The notes under the pieces: generated by a model | Told to the model about the DNA's origin: nothing | What the model saw: the letters and a program-made list of their open reading frames with translations, nothing else | Database searches by the model: none | Source: Hyphomicrobium sp. | GTDB taxonomy: Bacteria; Pseudomonadota; Alphaproteobacteria; Rhizobiales; Hyphomicrobiaceae | Direction of reading: 5' to 3' | Length of the DNA: 64,000 nucleotides | Assembly (NCBI GenBank): GCA_013141015.1 | Contig: JABFRT010000004.1 | Span: 1-64,000 of the forward strand | Shown here: one piece after another, positions 1 to 8,635 of the stretch | Position numbering within the stretch: the first letter of the stretch is position 1 | Layout: every line of letters begins with the position of its first letter | Translations under genes and position numbers: made by a program

Positions 1-67
1 GATAGTCCGGATGATTTGGCGAAATCGATGAGGGTGGAAAACGCCGGACCATGTTGTCACCCTGTCA

Positions 68-1057
68 CTAAATAAGTTCTGCCTGCCAGACCTTCTCGCG
101 CGCCTTGCGCGCGGGCTTCTTCAAGCTTCTGATCGCAATCGCCTTCGCTATTTCAGCTGCTACAGCATGCGCGACAGGCGGCGGAAACGCATTGCCGACC
201 TGCCGGTAAGCCGCAGTCTTCTTACCCCAGAAGCCCCACTCATCCGGGAAGCCCTGAATGCGGGCGACCATGCGTGTGGTCAATCGCGGCATGCCCACGA
301 AGTCACGCTCTGGCGCTTCATTCGCGATCCCGATGCCATCGACACCAAGTTCCGCCCAGGCCTTGCGCGCGCGCGTCGGTCCGAGATCAGGACCGCCGTG
401 CTTTTTCGATCCGCCGACAACAGTTGGAGCAATTGCGTTTGCCTGTTTCCGCCACTCGTCAGCGCCGCGCCAGCCGCGCGCAGCCATCAGATCATGCAGC
501 GTCCGGCCAACGGTCGGCGGCTTTTTCTTGCCTTCTGGCCAATTGAAGTCTGAGGCGAATTCCTTTTTGATCGCCACGATAACGACGCGCGGCCGCAACT
601 GCGGCACGCCGAAGTCCGCAGCGTTGAACAGTTTCCACTGCGTCTGATAGCCGAGCTTTTTCAGCCGTCCGTCGATATACTCGCGATAGTCCACAAACGC
701 CGGCGCCAAAATGCCCCGAACGTTTTCAATCATCACGGCCTTGGGCCGAACCTGATCAATGATGCGCAATCCAGCCGGAAAGCAGTCGCGCTCGTCATCT
801 TTGCCAAGCTGCTTGCCGGCAATCGAGAACGGCGGACATGGAAATCCACCCGCAACCAGATCAACGCCCTTGTAACAGCGCGCATCGAATTTATTGAGGT
901 CTTCCTCATGCACCGCCCACTGCGGCCGGTTGAGCCGCAGCGTGTTACACGCGTTGGCATCAATCTCGACGACGCCGGCATGCTCAAACCCTGCGCGCTC
1001 CAAGCCGATAGCTTGACCGCCTGCGCCCGCACATAGCTCTAATGAATATCCCGCCAT
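68..1057 (-). CDS. DNA (cytosine-5) methyltransferase
   Basis: SAM-dependent enzyme that methylates C5 of cytosine in a specific duplex DNA site. The order of motifs is that of the C5 family: motif I near the N-terminus (LELCAGAGG), motif [10 protein letters not shown] with the catalytic Cys at about residue 74, motif VI ENV (MIENVRG), motif VIII ([12 protein letters not shown]), a short target-recognition region at about 200-260, and motif X (GNAFPPPVA). Length (about 330 aa) is usual. The residue after the catalytic Pro-Cys is Pro, not the more common Gln. ATG at 1057 is preceded by AGG; a GTG three codons upstream (1066) is an alternative. No restriction enzyme gene is seen inside the window, but the left edge is only 67 bases from the stop codon, so a partner could lie outside. 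The target site cannot be read from sequence alone. Confidence 0.92.
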   Translation of the reverse strand: MAGYSLELCAGAGGQAIGLERAGFEHAGVVEIDANACNTLRLNRPQWAVHEEDLNKFDARCYKGVDLVAGGFPCPPFSIAGKQLGKDDERDCFPAGLRIIDQVRPKAVMIENVRGILAPAFVDYREYIDGRLKKLGYQTQWKLFNAADFGVPQLRPRVVIVAIKKEFASDFNWPEGKKKPPTVGRTLHDLMAARGWRGADEWRKQANAIAPTVVGGSKKHGGPDLGPTRARKAWAELGVDGIGIANEAPERDFVGMPRLTTRMVARIQGFPDEWGFWGKKTAAYRQVGNAFPPPVAHAVAAEIAKAIAIRSLKKPARKAREKVWQAELI

Positions 1058-1118
1058 GCTCTTCACCTGCCCCGATTCTGTGATGCGCAGCTATCTTGGT
1101 GCCACGATATCAACAGTA

Positions 1119-1133
1119 GAACAAAATGTGAAC
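1119..1133 (+). promoter_or_regulatory. LexA (SOS) box upstream of uvrB
   Basis: GAAC-AAAATGT-GAAC is an exact match to the alphaproteobacterial LexA operator (GTTC-N7-GTTC, read on the other strand as GAAC-N7-GAAC). It lies 45 bp before the uvrB ATG and 62 bp from the methyltransferase start, in the divergent promoter region. uvrB is a classic SOS gene, which fits. Confidence 0.8.
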
Positions 1134-1177
1134 TAAATTATTTGAACCTGAGGCCATCTTCCCCCATATTCCCCGGC

Positions 1178-4177
1178 ATGGCCCGAACCCCAAAAACCGA
1201 GTCGCCGAAGCCCCGCCCATCCAGGGTGCGCTCCGGCAAACCTGCAGCCCCGCCCGTTGAGACGGCTGCGGGCACGCCCGGCTTTGGTGAAGCGCCGCAG
1301 GGCGCTTACACCGCCCACGGCCCGCTCGGAGGAACGGCTGCGCCCAGCGGCCGGCCCTCCCCTTCCAAAGGACCGGACGGAGGAGAAAAGCCCGGCCCCG
1401 GTGAAAAGCAGTCGCCGGGCGCCGCCGCAACAGGGCAGCCCCACAGAGACGAACACGGCCTGCCTACCCTCCCTGCCCTGCGCGGTGGCGCGCCGCGTCC
1501 GCCGATGGGTGGCGAAAGCCTGACCGACATGCTGACCGCGCTGCTGACCAAACCGGAAGAACGCAGCGACCGCGCGCGCGAAGTTCTCGCCCGTCAGCCG
1601 CTGATGGCCGCTCACCCGATTGTGTCGGGCAACCTGCCGATGTTCATGCCTCACAGGCCAGAACGCCCGGAAAAAAGCCAAGGCGGCGTGCCGTTCAAGA
1701 TCGTTTCGGAGTATTCACCGAAGGGCGACCAGCCGCAGGCCATCAAAGAGTTGGTCGAGGGCGTCAATAAACACGAGCGCAGCCAAGTGCTGCTCGGCGT
1801 CACCGGCTCGGGCAAGACATTTACTGTTGCCCATGTGATCGAAGCGACGCAACGCCCGGCACTGATACTCGCGCCGAACAAGACACTCGCGGCGCAGCTG
1901 TACGGCGAGTTCAAGAGCTTCTTCCCGAACAACGCGGTCGAATATTTCGTTTCGTATTACGACTACTATCAGCCCGAAGCCTACGTGCCGCGCACAGACA
2001 CGTTCATCGAAAAAGAAGCATCGGTGAACGAACAGATCGACCGCATGCGCCACGCCGCCACACGCTCGTTGCTCGAACGCGACGACGTGATCATCGTCGC
2101 ATCCGTGTCGTGCATCTACGGTATCGGCTCGGTTGAAACCTACACCGCCATGACCTTCACGGTGAAGCAGGGCGAGCGTATCTCGCGCGATCAATTGCTG
2201 GCCGACCTCGTCGCGCTGCATTACCGCCGCAACGACGTCAATTTCCAACGCGGCTCGTTCCGCGCGCGCGGCGACACGGTCGAAGTGTTCCCGGCACATT
2301 TGGAAGACCGCGCCTGGCGCTTCTCGATGTTTGGCGACGAGATTGAAAGCATCGTCGAATTCGATCCGCTGACAGGCGCCAAGACTGACGAACTGGCACT
2401 CGTCAAAATCTACGCCAATTCGCACTACGTGACGCCCAAGCCGACGCTGCAACAGGCCATCAAGTCGATCAAGACCGAGCTGAAACAGCGGCTCGATGAA
2501 ATGTACAACGCTGGAAAATTGCTCGAAGCCCAGCGCCTCGAACAGCGCACCACGTTCGACATGGAAATGATGGAAGCGACAGGTTCGTGCGCGGGCATCG
2601 AAAACTACTCGCGTTACCTCACGGGCCGCAACCCGGGCGATCCGCCGCCGACGCTGTTTGAATATCTGCCCGACAACGCGCTGGTGTTCGCGGATGAAAG
2701 CCACGTCACCGTGCCGCAAATTGGCGGCATGTTCCGCGGCGACTACCGGCGCAAGGCGACGCTTGCCGAATACGGTTTCCGCCTGCCGTCGTGCATGGAC
2801 AATCGCCCGCTGCGCTTTGAGGAATGGGACGCGATGCGCCCGCAATCGGTGTTCGTATCGGCCACGCCGCAAACCTGGGAGCTGGAGCAAACCGGCGGCG
2901 TGTTTGCCGAGCAGGTCATCCGCCCGACCGGGCTGATCGACCCGCCGGTTGAAATCCGTACAGCCAAGACACAGGTCGATGATCTGCTCGATGAAGTGCG
3001 CCAGGTCTCGAAAAAGGGCTATCGCACGCTGGTAACAGTTCTCACCAAGCGCATGGCCGAGGATTTGACCGAATACATGCACGAGAGCGGCATCCGCGTG
3101 CGCTATATGCATTCCGATATCGAAACGCTAGAGCGCATCGAAATCATCCGCGATTTGCGGCTCGGCGCATTTGACGTGCTGATCGGCATCAACCTGCTGC
3201 GCGAAGGTCTCGACATTCCAGAGTGTGCGCTGGTCGCGATCCTCGACGCCGACAAGGAAGGATTTCTGCGTTCCGAAACGTCACTCGTGCAAACCATTGG
3301 CCGCGCCGCGCGCAACGTCGACGGCAAGGTGATCCTGTACGCCGACAAAATCACCGGCTCGATGGAGCGAGCGATGGCCGAAACCAATCGCCGCCGCGAA
3401 AAGCAAGTTGCCTACAATACGGCCAACGGCATCACGCCGGAGAGCATCAAGCGCAACATTCACGACGTGATGTCGAGCGTGTACGAGCAGGATCACGTGT
3501 CGGTCGATGCGGGTCTTGCGGGTGATGACGCATCGCTGGTTGGCCACAACCTCGCCAAGGTCATCGAAGATATGGAGCGGCGCATGAAGACTGCCGCCGC
3601 CGATCTTGAATTTGAAACGGCTGCCCGCCTGCGTGACGAAATCAAACGCCTGCGCGAAACCGAACTTGCAATTGCCGATGATCCGATGGCCCGTCAAAGC
3701 GCGGTCGAGGATCGCACCGGCGGATTCAAGGGCGACAAGAAATACGGCGAGAGCGCGAATATGCCAACGCGCCCGGCGGCTGGCTCCCCGGAAGAGGGTC
3801 GCCGTGTTCCAAACAAAGGGTCTCGCATTCAAACCGAGTACGAACCGGTGCAGCCGACGTACGCGCAGTCTACCTCGCGAATAAAAAAACCATCGCTCGA
3901 CGACATGGGTCCCGGCACCGACCGGCCGATCCCAGCGCCGCGCATTCAAAACGTCGACAGCCGCACCAAAGCCGGCGCGTTCGGCGAAAAGATCGCAGGA
4001 CCGCACAAGCCAACACTCGACGAAATGGGGCCGCACGCTTCGTTGCCGGTGAAAACTTCCAGCAAGCCGCTGCCCGAAAGACCCGCGCTCCCTACCCGCA
4101 CGCGGGAATTCGAGGACACGGCCGAGAAAGGCAAGCGCCGCGGCCGGACGAAAAAGACCGGCAGACCGGGGCATTGA
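1178..4177 (+). CDS. uvrB: UvrABC excinuclease subunit B
   Basis: Helicase-like damage-verification subunit of nucleotide excision repair; it is loaded by UvrA at lesions and then recruits UvrC. Visible are the Walker A loop GVTGSGKT, the beta-hairpin region with the tyrosine-rich [14 protein letters not shown] segment, the DESH Walker B box, helicase motif VI (QTIGRAARN) and a C-terminal UVR domain ([17 protein letters not shown]) that contacts UvrC. At 999 aa it is far longer than the usual 670-700: about 170 Pro/Ala/Gly-rich residues precede the core and about 170 low-complexity residues follow the UVR domain. ATG 1178 is preferred; a TTG at 1142 would add 12 residues. The LexA box upstream implies SOS induction. 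Confidence 0.97.
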   Translation: MARTPKTESPKPRPSRVRSGKPAAPPVETAAGTPGFGEAPQGAYTAHGPLGGTAAPSGRPSPSKGPDGGEKPGPGEKQSPGAAATGQPHRDEHGLPTLPALRGGAPRPPMGGESLTDMLTALLTKPEERSDRAREVLARQPLMAAHPIVSGNLPMFMPHRPERPEKSQGGVPFKIVSEYSPKGDQPQAIKELVEGVNKHERSQVLLGVTGSGKTFTVAHVIEATQRPALILAPNKTLAAQLYGEFKSFFPNNAVEYFVSYYDYYQPEAYVPRTDTFIEKEASVNEQIDRMRHAATRSLLERDDVIIVASVSCIYGIGSVETYTAMTFTVKQGERISRDQLLADLVALHYRRNDVNFQRGSFRARGDTVEVFPAHLEDRAWRFSMFGDEIESIVEFDPLTGAKTDELALVKIYANSHYVTPKPTLQQAIKSIKTELKQRLDEMYNAGKLLEAQRLEQRTTFDMEMMEATGSCAGIENYSRYLTGRNPGDPPPTLFEYLPDNALVFADESHVTVPQIGGMFRGDYRRKATLAEYGFRLPSCMDNRPLRFEEWDAMRPQSVFVSATPQTWELEQTGGVFAEQVIRPTGLIDPPVEIRTAKTQVDDLLDEVRQVSKKGYRTLVTVLTKRMAEDLTEYMHESGIRVRYMHSDIETLERIEIIRDLRLGAFDVLIGINLLREGLDIPECALVAILDADKEGFLRSETSLVQTIGRAARNVDGKVILYADKITGSMERAMAETNRRREKQVAYNTANGITPESIKRNIHDVMSSVYEQDHVSVDAGLAGDDASLVGHNLAKVIEDMERRMKTAAADLEFETAARLRDEIKRLRETELAIADDPMARQSAVEDRTGGFKGDKKYGESANMPTRPAAGSPEEGRRVPNKGSRIQTEYEPVQPTYAQSTSRIKKPSLDDMGPGTDRPIPAPRIQNVDSRTKAGAFGEKIAGPHKPTLDEMGPHASLPVKTSSKPLPERPALPTRTREFEDTAEKGKRRGRTKKTGRPGH

Positions 4178-4221
4178 CCGCCAACGCCGGAAAGAGACGA
4201 AGCCAATCTCCAGGAGACGCA

Positions 4222-4482
4222 ATGCGCCATATCGGAATTATCAGCGGTCTCCTGACAGGGCTGGTTTTGATCGCCTCCACATCCTCCGCCTCCGCTGTCG
4301 TTCGCTTCGGCAACAACGTGCGCATCGGCGGGCACGATGTGTCGAACCAGACCTTCACCAAAAAGCGGCGCGGGCTTTACATCATTCACGAAAAGGCTCC
4401 GCGCAACCCGGGTTGCCATTGGCGCAACAACGGCGACGGCTCAAAAACCAAAGTCTGCCATCTGAAACGCAAGGCGCATTGA
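4222..4482 (+). CDS. small exported protein, unknown function
   Basis: An 86-residue protein with a clear Sec signal peptide (positive N-terminus, hydrophobic core GLLTGLVLIAS, likely cleavage after SASA). The mature part is about 60 residues, basic, with two cysteines (NPGCHW and KVCHL) that could form one disulfide. ATG 4222 has a good ribosome site (AGGAGA) five bases upstream; a longer frame that overlaps the uvrB stop is less likely. It follows uvrB by 44 bases and may be read through from it. No family is recognised. Confidence 0.6.
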   Translation: MRHIGIISGLLTGLVLIASTSSASAVVRFGNNVRIGGHDVSNQTFTKKRRGLYIIHEKAPRNPGCHWRNNGDGSKTKVCHLKRKAH

Positions 4483-4526
4483 TCGGGCACTAGCCGCCAC
4501 CGATGCTTTTCGTTTATACTGGGGCC

Positions 4527-4727
4527 ATGACCAAACTCGAAGCCATTGAAAAAGCCATCGCCGAACTCTCGACCGAAGAGATCGCCAAGTTGCGCGCATT
4601 CCTGGATGAGCTGGAAGCCGATCTCTGGGATGCCCAGATCGAGCGCGACGTGGCGTCAGGAAAACTCGATCAATTGGCGGAACGCGCAATGGAAAATTAT
4701 AGGGCGGGGAAGTTTAAGGACCTATAG
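4527..4727 (+). CDS. putative antitoxin of a RelE/ParE-type module
   Basis: A 66-residue, acidic, helix-rich protein (TKLEAIEKAIAELSTEEIAKLRAFLDEL) of the kind seen as the short upstream partner of RelE/ParE toxins. Residues from about 35 on (WDAQIERDVASGKLDQLAERA) match the conserved tail found in many such antitoxins. ATG 4527 is chosen over ATG 4503 because the family usually begins at the charged helix. It is followed after 26 bases by a toxin-like gene on the same strand. The antitoxin role is inferred from this pairing; there is no obvious DNA-binding fold. Confidence 0.65.
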   Translation: MTKLEAIEKAIAELSTEEIAKLRAFLDELEADLWDAQIERDVASGKLDQLAERAMENYRAGKFKDL

Positions 4728-4753
4728 CCGGGCGAAGTTGGGGAGACTTTGGC

Positions 4754-5020
4754 GTGAGACACATCGCCGATGAGTCTTTCTGGAAAGCCTACGAGCAACT
4801 CCCTGCAAGTGCTCAAAAGCAGGCAGACGCCGCGTTCGCTCTCTTGAAGGCCAATCCCTATCACCCTTCCCTTCATTTTAAGCGCCTGAGGAACACGGGC
4901 CGTTGGTCCGTCCGTTCTGGACTACATCTACGTGCGGCCGCTGAACGCGCGGACGACGACGTTTTTGTTTGGTTCTGGATCGGCACACACGCAGACTATG
5001 ATCGGCTAATCCGGCAATAG
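4754..5020 (+). CDS. RelE/ParE-family toxin-like protein
   Basis: An 88-residue protein starting at GTG 4754. It has the size and layout of RelE/ParE toxins: an N-terminal helix pair (FWKAYEQLPASAQKQADAAF), a central strand with the 'LHFKRLRN' basic stretch, and a C-terminal FWIGTHADYDRLI segment typical of this superfamily (the strand carrying a His in place of the usual HR..YR ending). Such toxins cut mRNA on the ribosome or inhibit gyrase; which applies here cannot be told. The upstream antitoxin-like gene makes a type II module likely. Confidence 0.65.
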   Translation: MRHIADESFWKAYEQLPASAQKQADAAFALLKANPYHPSLHFKRLRNTGRWSVRSGLHLRAAAERADDDVFVWFWIGTHADYDRLIRQ

Positions 5021-5035
5021 CGAAAGAGAACTCAC

Positions 5036-5590
5036 GTGAATATCATCGACTGGCTGAAGCGGCTGCTCACCGGCACACCGCGCACGGAACCGGGCCAATC
5101 GCCTTTCGCGCCAGGAACGGGACCGGCTCGCTTGCTGATCCTGCGGCACGGCGAAAAAACCGGCGACAAGAACGATCCCTACTTGTCGCAACCGGGCCAG
5201 GCGCGCGCAGAAACGCTCGCCGCCTATATTCCCGAAACGTCCGGCAAACCGGACTTTTTGATCGCCGCTAAGACCTCGCGGAAATCACAGCGCCCTTACG
5301 ATACGCTGAAACCGCTTGCTGAAAGCCTCGGCCTCGACATCATGGAAAAATTCGACGATGAGGAGGTCGACGCGCTCGTCGCCCATCTCGGCGGAAAATC
5401 AAAATATGCTGGGAAATTTGGCGTCATCTCGTGGCGCCACTCCGACATCCCAGCGCTGCTCGAAGCGCTCGGTGCGCCCGCTGGCAGCTATCCGCAAGAC
5501 TGGGATTATAACGAATACAAATTGATGTTCGAAGTCCGCTTTGCCGATGGCCGCGCACCCGAAGTCCGCCGGACCATTATGCCGTTCTGA
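5036..5590 (+). CDS. histidine phosphatase superfamily protein (branch unclear)
   Basis: A 184-residue protein with the phosphoglycerate-mutase-like RHG catalytic motif (LLILRHGEK, His at about residue 39) and a second conserved region near the end (ISWRHSDIPALLEAL) that carries the downstream catalytic His. The starting GTG at 5036 has AAAGAGAA upstream. The substrate is unknown; members of this branch hydrolyse diverse phosphate esters. It has no signal peptide. It follows the toxin-like gene by 15 bases and may be co-transcribed with it. Confidence 0.75.
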   Translation: MNIIDWLKRLLTGTPRTEPGQSPFAPGTGPARLLILRHGEKTGDKNDPYLSQPGQARAETLAAYIPETSGKPDFLIAAKTSRKSQRPYDTLKPLAESLGLDIMEKFDDEEVDALVAHLGGKSKYAGKFGVISWRHSDIPALLEALGAPAGSYPQDWDYNEYKLMFEVRFADGRAPEVRRTIMPF

Positions 5591-5597
5591 CGGTGCA

Positions 5598-5900
5598 TTA
5601 CGACGCCGCGCGTATGGCGCGGTCGAAGCCGGAGGATTGCAGGTTACGCAAAATCATCAGAAGCGTGTGGCGCACCGCGTCATCAAGATCTTCAGCGAAG
5701 TAGTTGCTGTCGCCCATGCTTGACGAGACGAATACCAGCGTTCCTGCCGTCACCCGCCAGCTGCCAAAGTAGGTCCGGCCCTTGAGCACGGTAACGCCCG
5801 CACCCGTCAAACCTTCACGCGCCGAAAACCCACTCGCCATAATCTCCGGAATATCCAGGAGACGCAGGATCAATTGTTTGTCGAGGGACACGATCAACAT
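5598..5900 (-). CDS. hypothetical protein, 100 aa
   Basis: A 100-residue protein with no recognised domain. It has a predicted mixed alpha/beta character (LIVSLDKQLILRLLDIPEI; GAGVTVLKGRTYFGSWRV; DLDDAVRHTLLMILRNL), no signal peptide and no cysteine. It converges with the histidine phosphatase with a 7-base gap. Codon use resembles that of neighbouring genes, which supports its being a real gene. Confidence 0.5.
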   Translation of the reverse strand: MLIVSLDKQLILRLLDIPEIMASGFSAREGLTGAGVTVLKGRTYFGSWRVTAGTLVFVSSSMGDSNYFAEDLDDAVRHTLLMILRNLQSSGFDRAIRAAS

Positions 5901-6101
5901 GCGGACACTTTGAAAAAACTTTACACTGGTGCAACCCCGACCCTAGCGCACGTTTATTGCCTTTCTGTTGATGAACTCCCGTCACCACCGGCTTTTGTAA
6001 AACTTTGCACGCAGCCTGCTATGCGTTAATCGGCGTTAAGGCGATCAGCAGCAATCGATCCACGCCCCAACGCCGGACGCAGAAATCAGCGGAGACGCAA
6101 C

Positions 6102-6380
6102 GTGAATACTGACGAGCCAACAACCTCCTCCCCGGTAAGCCCGGCGCGGCAGGCCGCAACCCGCATTTGGTTTGCAGCAACCCTTGCCTGGCTGGCGTTC
6201 ATTGCCTGGCGCACGCACCAAGGCTGGCCAAAAATCCCGCTTGATATGGGCGGCACCGACCCATCGACCGACGCCGCCTACCAGGCAGCCCAACTCGGTC
6301 ACGTCGCGCGGGCACTGGGGCTCGCCATTGGCGTACCGGCGTTTGTCTACGTGATCACTCGCCTGGTCATTCGCCGCTAA
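6102..6380 (+). CDS. small two-TM membrane protein
   Basis: A 92-residue protein starting at GTG 6102 with AGGAGA-like GGAGACG upstream. Two hydrophobic segments are visible: residues about 22-41 (IWFAATLAWLAFIAW) and about 70-90 (ALGLAIGVPAFVYVITRLVI). It ends in RR. No family is recognised. The preceding 200 bases (5901-6101) hold no gene. Confidence 0.5.
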   Translation: MNTDEPTTSSPVSPARQAATRIWFAATLAWLAFIAWRTHQGWPKIPLDMGGTDPSTDAAYQAAQLGHVARALGLAIGVPAFVYVITRLVIRR

Positions 6381-6497
6381 GGCGCGCTTCGAACAATCCG
6401 GCCTAAAAAACAAAGTGTTCGCTTTTTGTTCTTGCTTCGGTGACTTGTATTTGCTAGACTACTCCCGGGCTCAACTTCGACATTCCGGGAGGCGGAC

Positions 6498-7034
6498 ATG
6501 CAGGCACAGGCAATGCAGCAACAGACGGGCCACGGGCAAGCGGGCCACGGGCAGACGGGCCACGGGCAGGCGGGACAGACATGGCAGGGACAGGCCGCGG
6601 GTCAGTCGGGGCGGGCTGACGTACTGGCTTGGGAAAGTTTCGCATGGCGGTCAGGCGCCGAAGACTATCGCTTTGAGATCAAAGACCACGGACTGATCGG
6701 CAGCCTCAGCGTTTCGGATGGCCGCAAATTCGCGCTGCCTGTCGTGGTCTGGGAAGCGCTGTTCGACGCCGTCAAGACCAACCGCCGGGCAAAAGCCAAA
6801 GCCGACGCGAATTTGCCCGCACGGTCCGGTGCGCGCTGGTCCGAGCAGGAAAGCGACGAACTCTCGGCAAAATTCAAGACCGGCCGGTCCATCGAAGACC
6901 TCGCGCGCGAACACGCGCGCACAGGCTGGAGCATTGAAGCGCAATTGGACAAACTCGGCCTTTGGGACCGGATTGAGCGGCGCCCCATGGCAGCCCATCC
7001 CGTCACTGAAGCGCCGGCGTGCCGTTATCCCTGA
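6498..7034 (+). CDS. hypothetical protein with Gly-His-Gly-Gln repeats and a Myb/SANT-like tail
   Basis: A 178-residue protein. The N-terminus (residues 1-35) is Gln/Gly/His-rich with a 5-residue repeat [TA]GHGQ. The middle (about 40-95) is a compact region with 'FEIKDHGLIGSLSVSDGRKFALP'-like strands. The C-terminal part (ARWSEQESDELSAKF...SIEDLAREHARTGWSIEAQLDKLGL) looks like a helix-turn-helix of the Myb/SANT sort, which may bind DNA. The ribosome site GGGAGG sits 7 bases before ATG 6498. The functional reading is tentative. Confidence 0.55.
   Translation: MQAQAMQQQTGHGQAGHGQTGHGQAGQTWQGQAAGQSGRADVLAWESFAWRSGAEDYRFEIKDHGLIGSLSVSDGRKFALPVVVWEALFDAVKTNRRAKAKADANLPARSGARWSEQESDELSAKFKTGRSIEDLAREHARTGWSIEAQLDKLGLWDRIERRPMAAHPVTEAPACRYP
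6525..6569 (+). repeat. 15-bp tandem repeat inside a coding region
   Basis: Three near-identical 15-bp units (acgggccacgggcaa and variants) encode TGHGQ, AGHGQ, TGHGQ; a degraded fourth unit follows (AGQ). Being a multiple of three, copy-number change would keep the frame. Confidence 0.8.
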
Positions 7035-7090
7035 CGCGGAACGAGGCTGCTGCAGGAATTTCGGTACTCAGACTGCGTGAGCGGCTGGCG

Positions 7091-7606
7091 TCAGCACTTC
7101 TTCAGCGTTGCCGCCAGTTCGCGGAACACGTCGGACTTTTGCGGCATGACCTTGACAGACTGATCGCAGCCCTGGCCGGCGACGGCCATTTTGGCCTGAA
7201 AAAAGCGGCCGGCCAGCTGAACTTCAAACCCCGTCGGCGTGACGTCGCCCGCGACCGTGCCTTCGATTTCGTTGATCTTGTCCTGCCAGCGGCCGGTAAC
7301 TTTGCCGCCTTCGACCTGGAGATCAGTCGCTGCGTGCAGTTTGAAGTCGGCGCCGTCGTCACAGCGCAGGTTCTGCTGCACGCCGGGCGCGTCCTTGCGC
7401 GGCAGATAGGTGACGACGCATTTGAAATTCGATTGAGGACCCGAGGAAGGTGTCATGACCGCATTGCCAACCCAGCGTCCCGCCAGATGTGCCAACGGAT
7501 CGAGGGGCGTTGCCGCCATATTCTCTGACGCAACGAATGCCGAAGCGGCCAGAAGACCGGCAGCGGTTGCAACGCGGCTTAATGATCTGCGGTGGATGTT
7601 ACGCAT
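7091..7606 (-). CDS. exported protein of unknown function
   Basis: A 171-residue protein. The signal peptide is visible (RRSLSRVATAAGLLAASAFVASENMAA). The mature part begins with 'LDPLAHLAGRWVGNAVM', a lipocalin-like G-x-W start, and continues as a likely beta-rich domain with three or four cysteines (FKCVV, LRCDD, QGCDQ, KKC at the very end). ATG 7606 has GAGGGAGAAG upstream, better than the frame-extending ATG at 7687. The 'L-x-G-x-W' start and cysteine-containing strand resemble the two exported paralogues at 7961 and 8636, so the three may be distant relatives. Confidence 0.6.
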   Translation of the reverse strand: MRNIHRRSLSRVATAAGLLAASAFVASENMAATPLDPLAHLAGRWVGNAVMTPSSGPQSNFKCVVTYLPRKDAPGVQQNLRCDDGADFKLHAATDLQVEGGKVTGRWQDKINEIEGTVAGDVTPTGFEVQLAGRFFQAKMAVAGQGCDQSVKVMPQKSDVFRELAATLKKC

Positions 7607-7960
7607 GACGCTTCTCCCTCGTCCGGTTCCAGACCGGAGTTTTCCCTTAAGGCCTGATGCCGCGGCACGCCTCAGCAGCGGGCACACGCGACGGAATCTT
7701 GTGGATAGGCCGTCACACGCCCGCAGCAGTGTTCAGCCACTCAGGCACGCACAATGTCCCGCGAACACGTCCGATTGGAGGCGGGAATGCGGAGAAAACG
7801 CGGGAACCGAGCACCTTCAGCACTCTCATGATGAGAATAATTCAGCGCTATCAGCTTGAAGATCGAACGCGAGTCCCCCATCCTCATGGGCACAGAACGT
7901 GGGCGGCGCCGCAGACTGGATTGCGCGGCGATCCGCAGACTTAGCAAGCGGGAGCATAGA
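7607..7960. other. divergent intergenic region, 354 bp
   Basis: Lies between two divergent exported-protein genes and must hold both promoters. I see no clear operator, RNA gene or conserved ORF here. Confidence 0.4.
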
Positions 7961-8455
7961 ATGGACGCGAACACGCTAAATTCAGCGGCGGGCAGAGGCC
8001 TTGTACTGGCAGCCCTCGTATATCTGGCCGTGGTGCCATCGTCCGCCGCTCGCGCAGCTGATGCCTTCGACGCCCTGAAAGGCAACTGGTCGGGCAGTGG
8101 CAGCGCCTCGTTTGCTGGCGGAGAAACAGAGAAACTGCGCTGCACGGCGCGTTACGGCGGCGGCGGATCCAACCTGTCGTTGTCGCTCAAATGCGCCAGC
8201 GCGTCAGCTCAGATCCACCTGACCGGCAACCTCGACGCCAACGGCAACAAGGTTTCAGGCAGCTGGAACGAAAGCTCATACGGGCAAAGCGGCGACGCGT
8301 ACGGCTCAACCAGCGGCGGCAGCGTGCGCCTCAAGATTTCCGGCACCCAGTCCGGCTTCCTAACCCTCAATGTGTCCGGAGGGCGGCATTCGGTGGCCAT
8401 TTCGACCAAAGGCAGCACGCTCTCGGGCGTCAATGTTAGCCTCGGGCGGCGTTAA
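7961..8455 (+). CDS. exported beta-rich protein, paralogue 1
   Basis: A 164-residue protein with a signal peptide (GRGLVLAALVYLAVVPSSAARA). The mature domain is Gly/Ser-rich and beta-strand-like: FDALKGNWSGSGSASFAGG, LSLSLKCASASAQIHL, VSGSWNE, LTLNVSGGRHSVAIST. Two cysteines (LRCTA, LKCAS) may pair. ATG 7961 has GGGAG upstream. The next gene (8636-9136) is a clear paralogue, matching along the whole mature length. No function is known to me; the fold suggests an eight-stranded barrel or jelly roll of the lipocalin/avidin sort, which is only inference. Confidence 0.65.
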   Translation: MDANTLNSAAGRGLVLAALVYLAVVPSSAARAADAFDALKGNWSGSGSASFAGGETEKLRCTARYGGGGSNLSLSLKCASASAQIHLTGNLDANGNKVSGSWNESSYGQSGDAYGSTSGGSVRLKISGTQSGFLTLNVSGGRHSVAISTKGSTLSGVNVSLGRR

Positions 8456-8635
8456 GGGGACCAATGTGCGCGGGGCCGCTGGTCCCGGATTGTGACGTGC
8501 GAGACCTGCGAAAGCAGCAAAAATCGCCGGTGTCGCACCGCAGTCACACTTCTAGATGCTATAGCTCTCGCCAAATTTGTGCGGCCGGATAATACTACGC
8601 CGCCTGAACGACATGCCGACAGGGAGGGAAAACTG

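Noticed and set aside
1715-3112. A 465-residue open frame on the minus strand
   Set aside because: It is fully antisense to uvrB, rich in Arg/His/Ala as expected for a shadow of GC-rich coding DNA, and matches no family.
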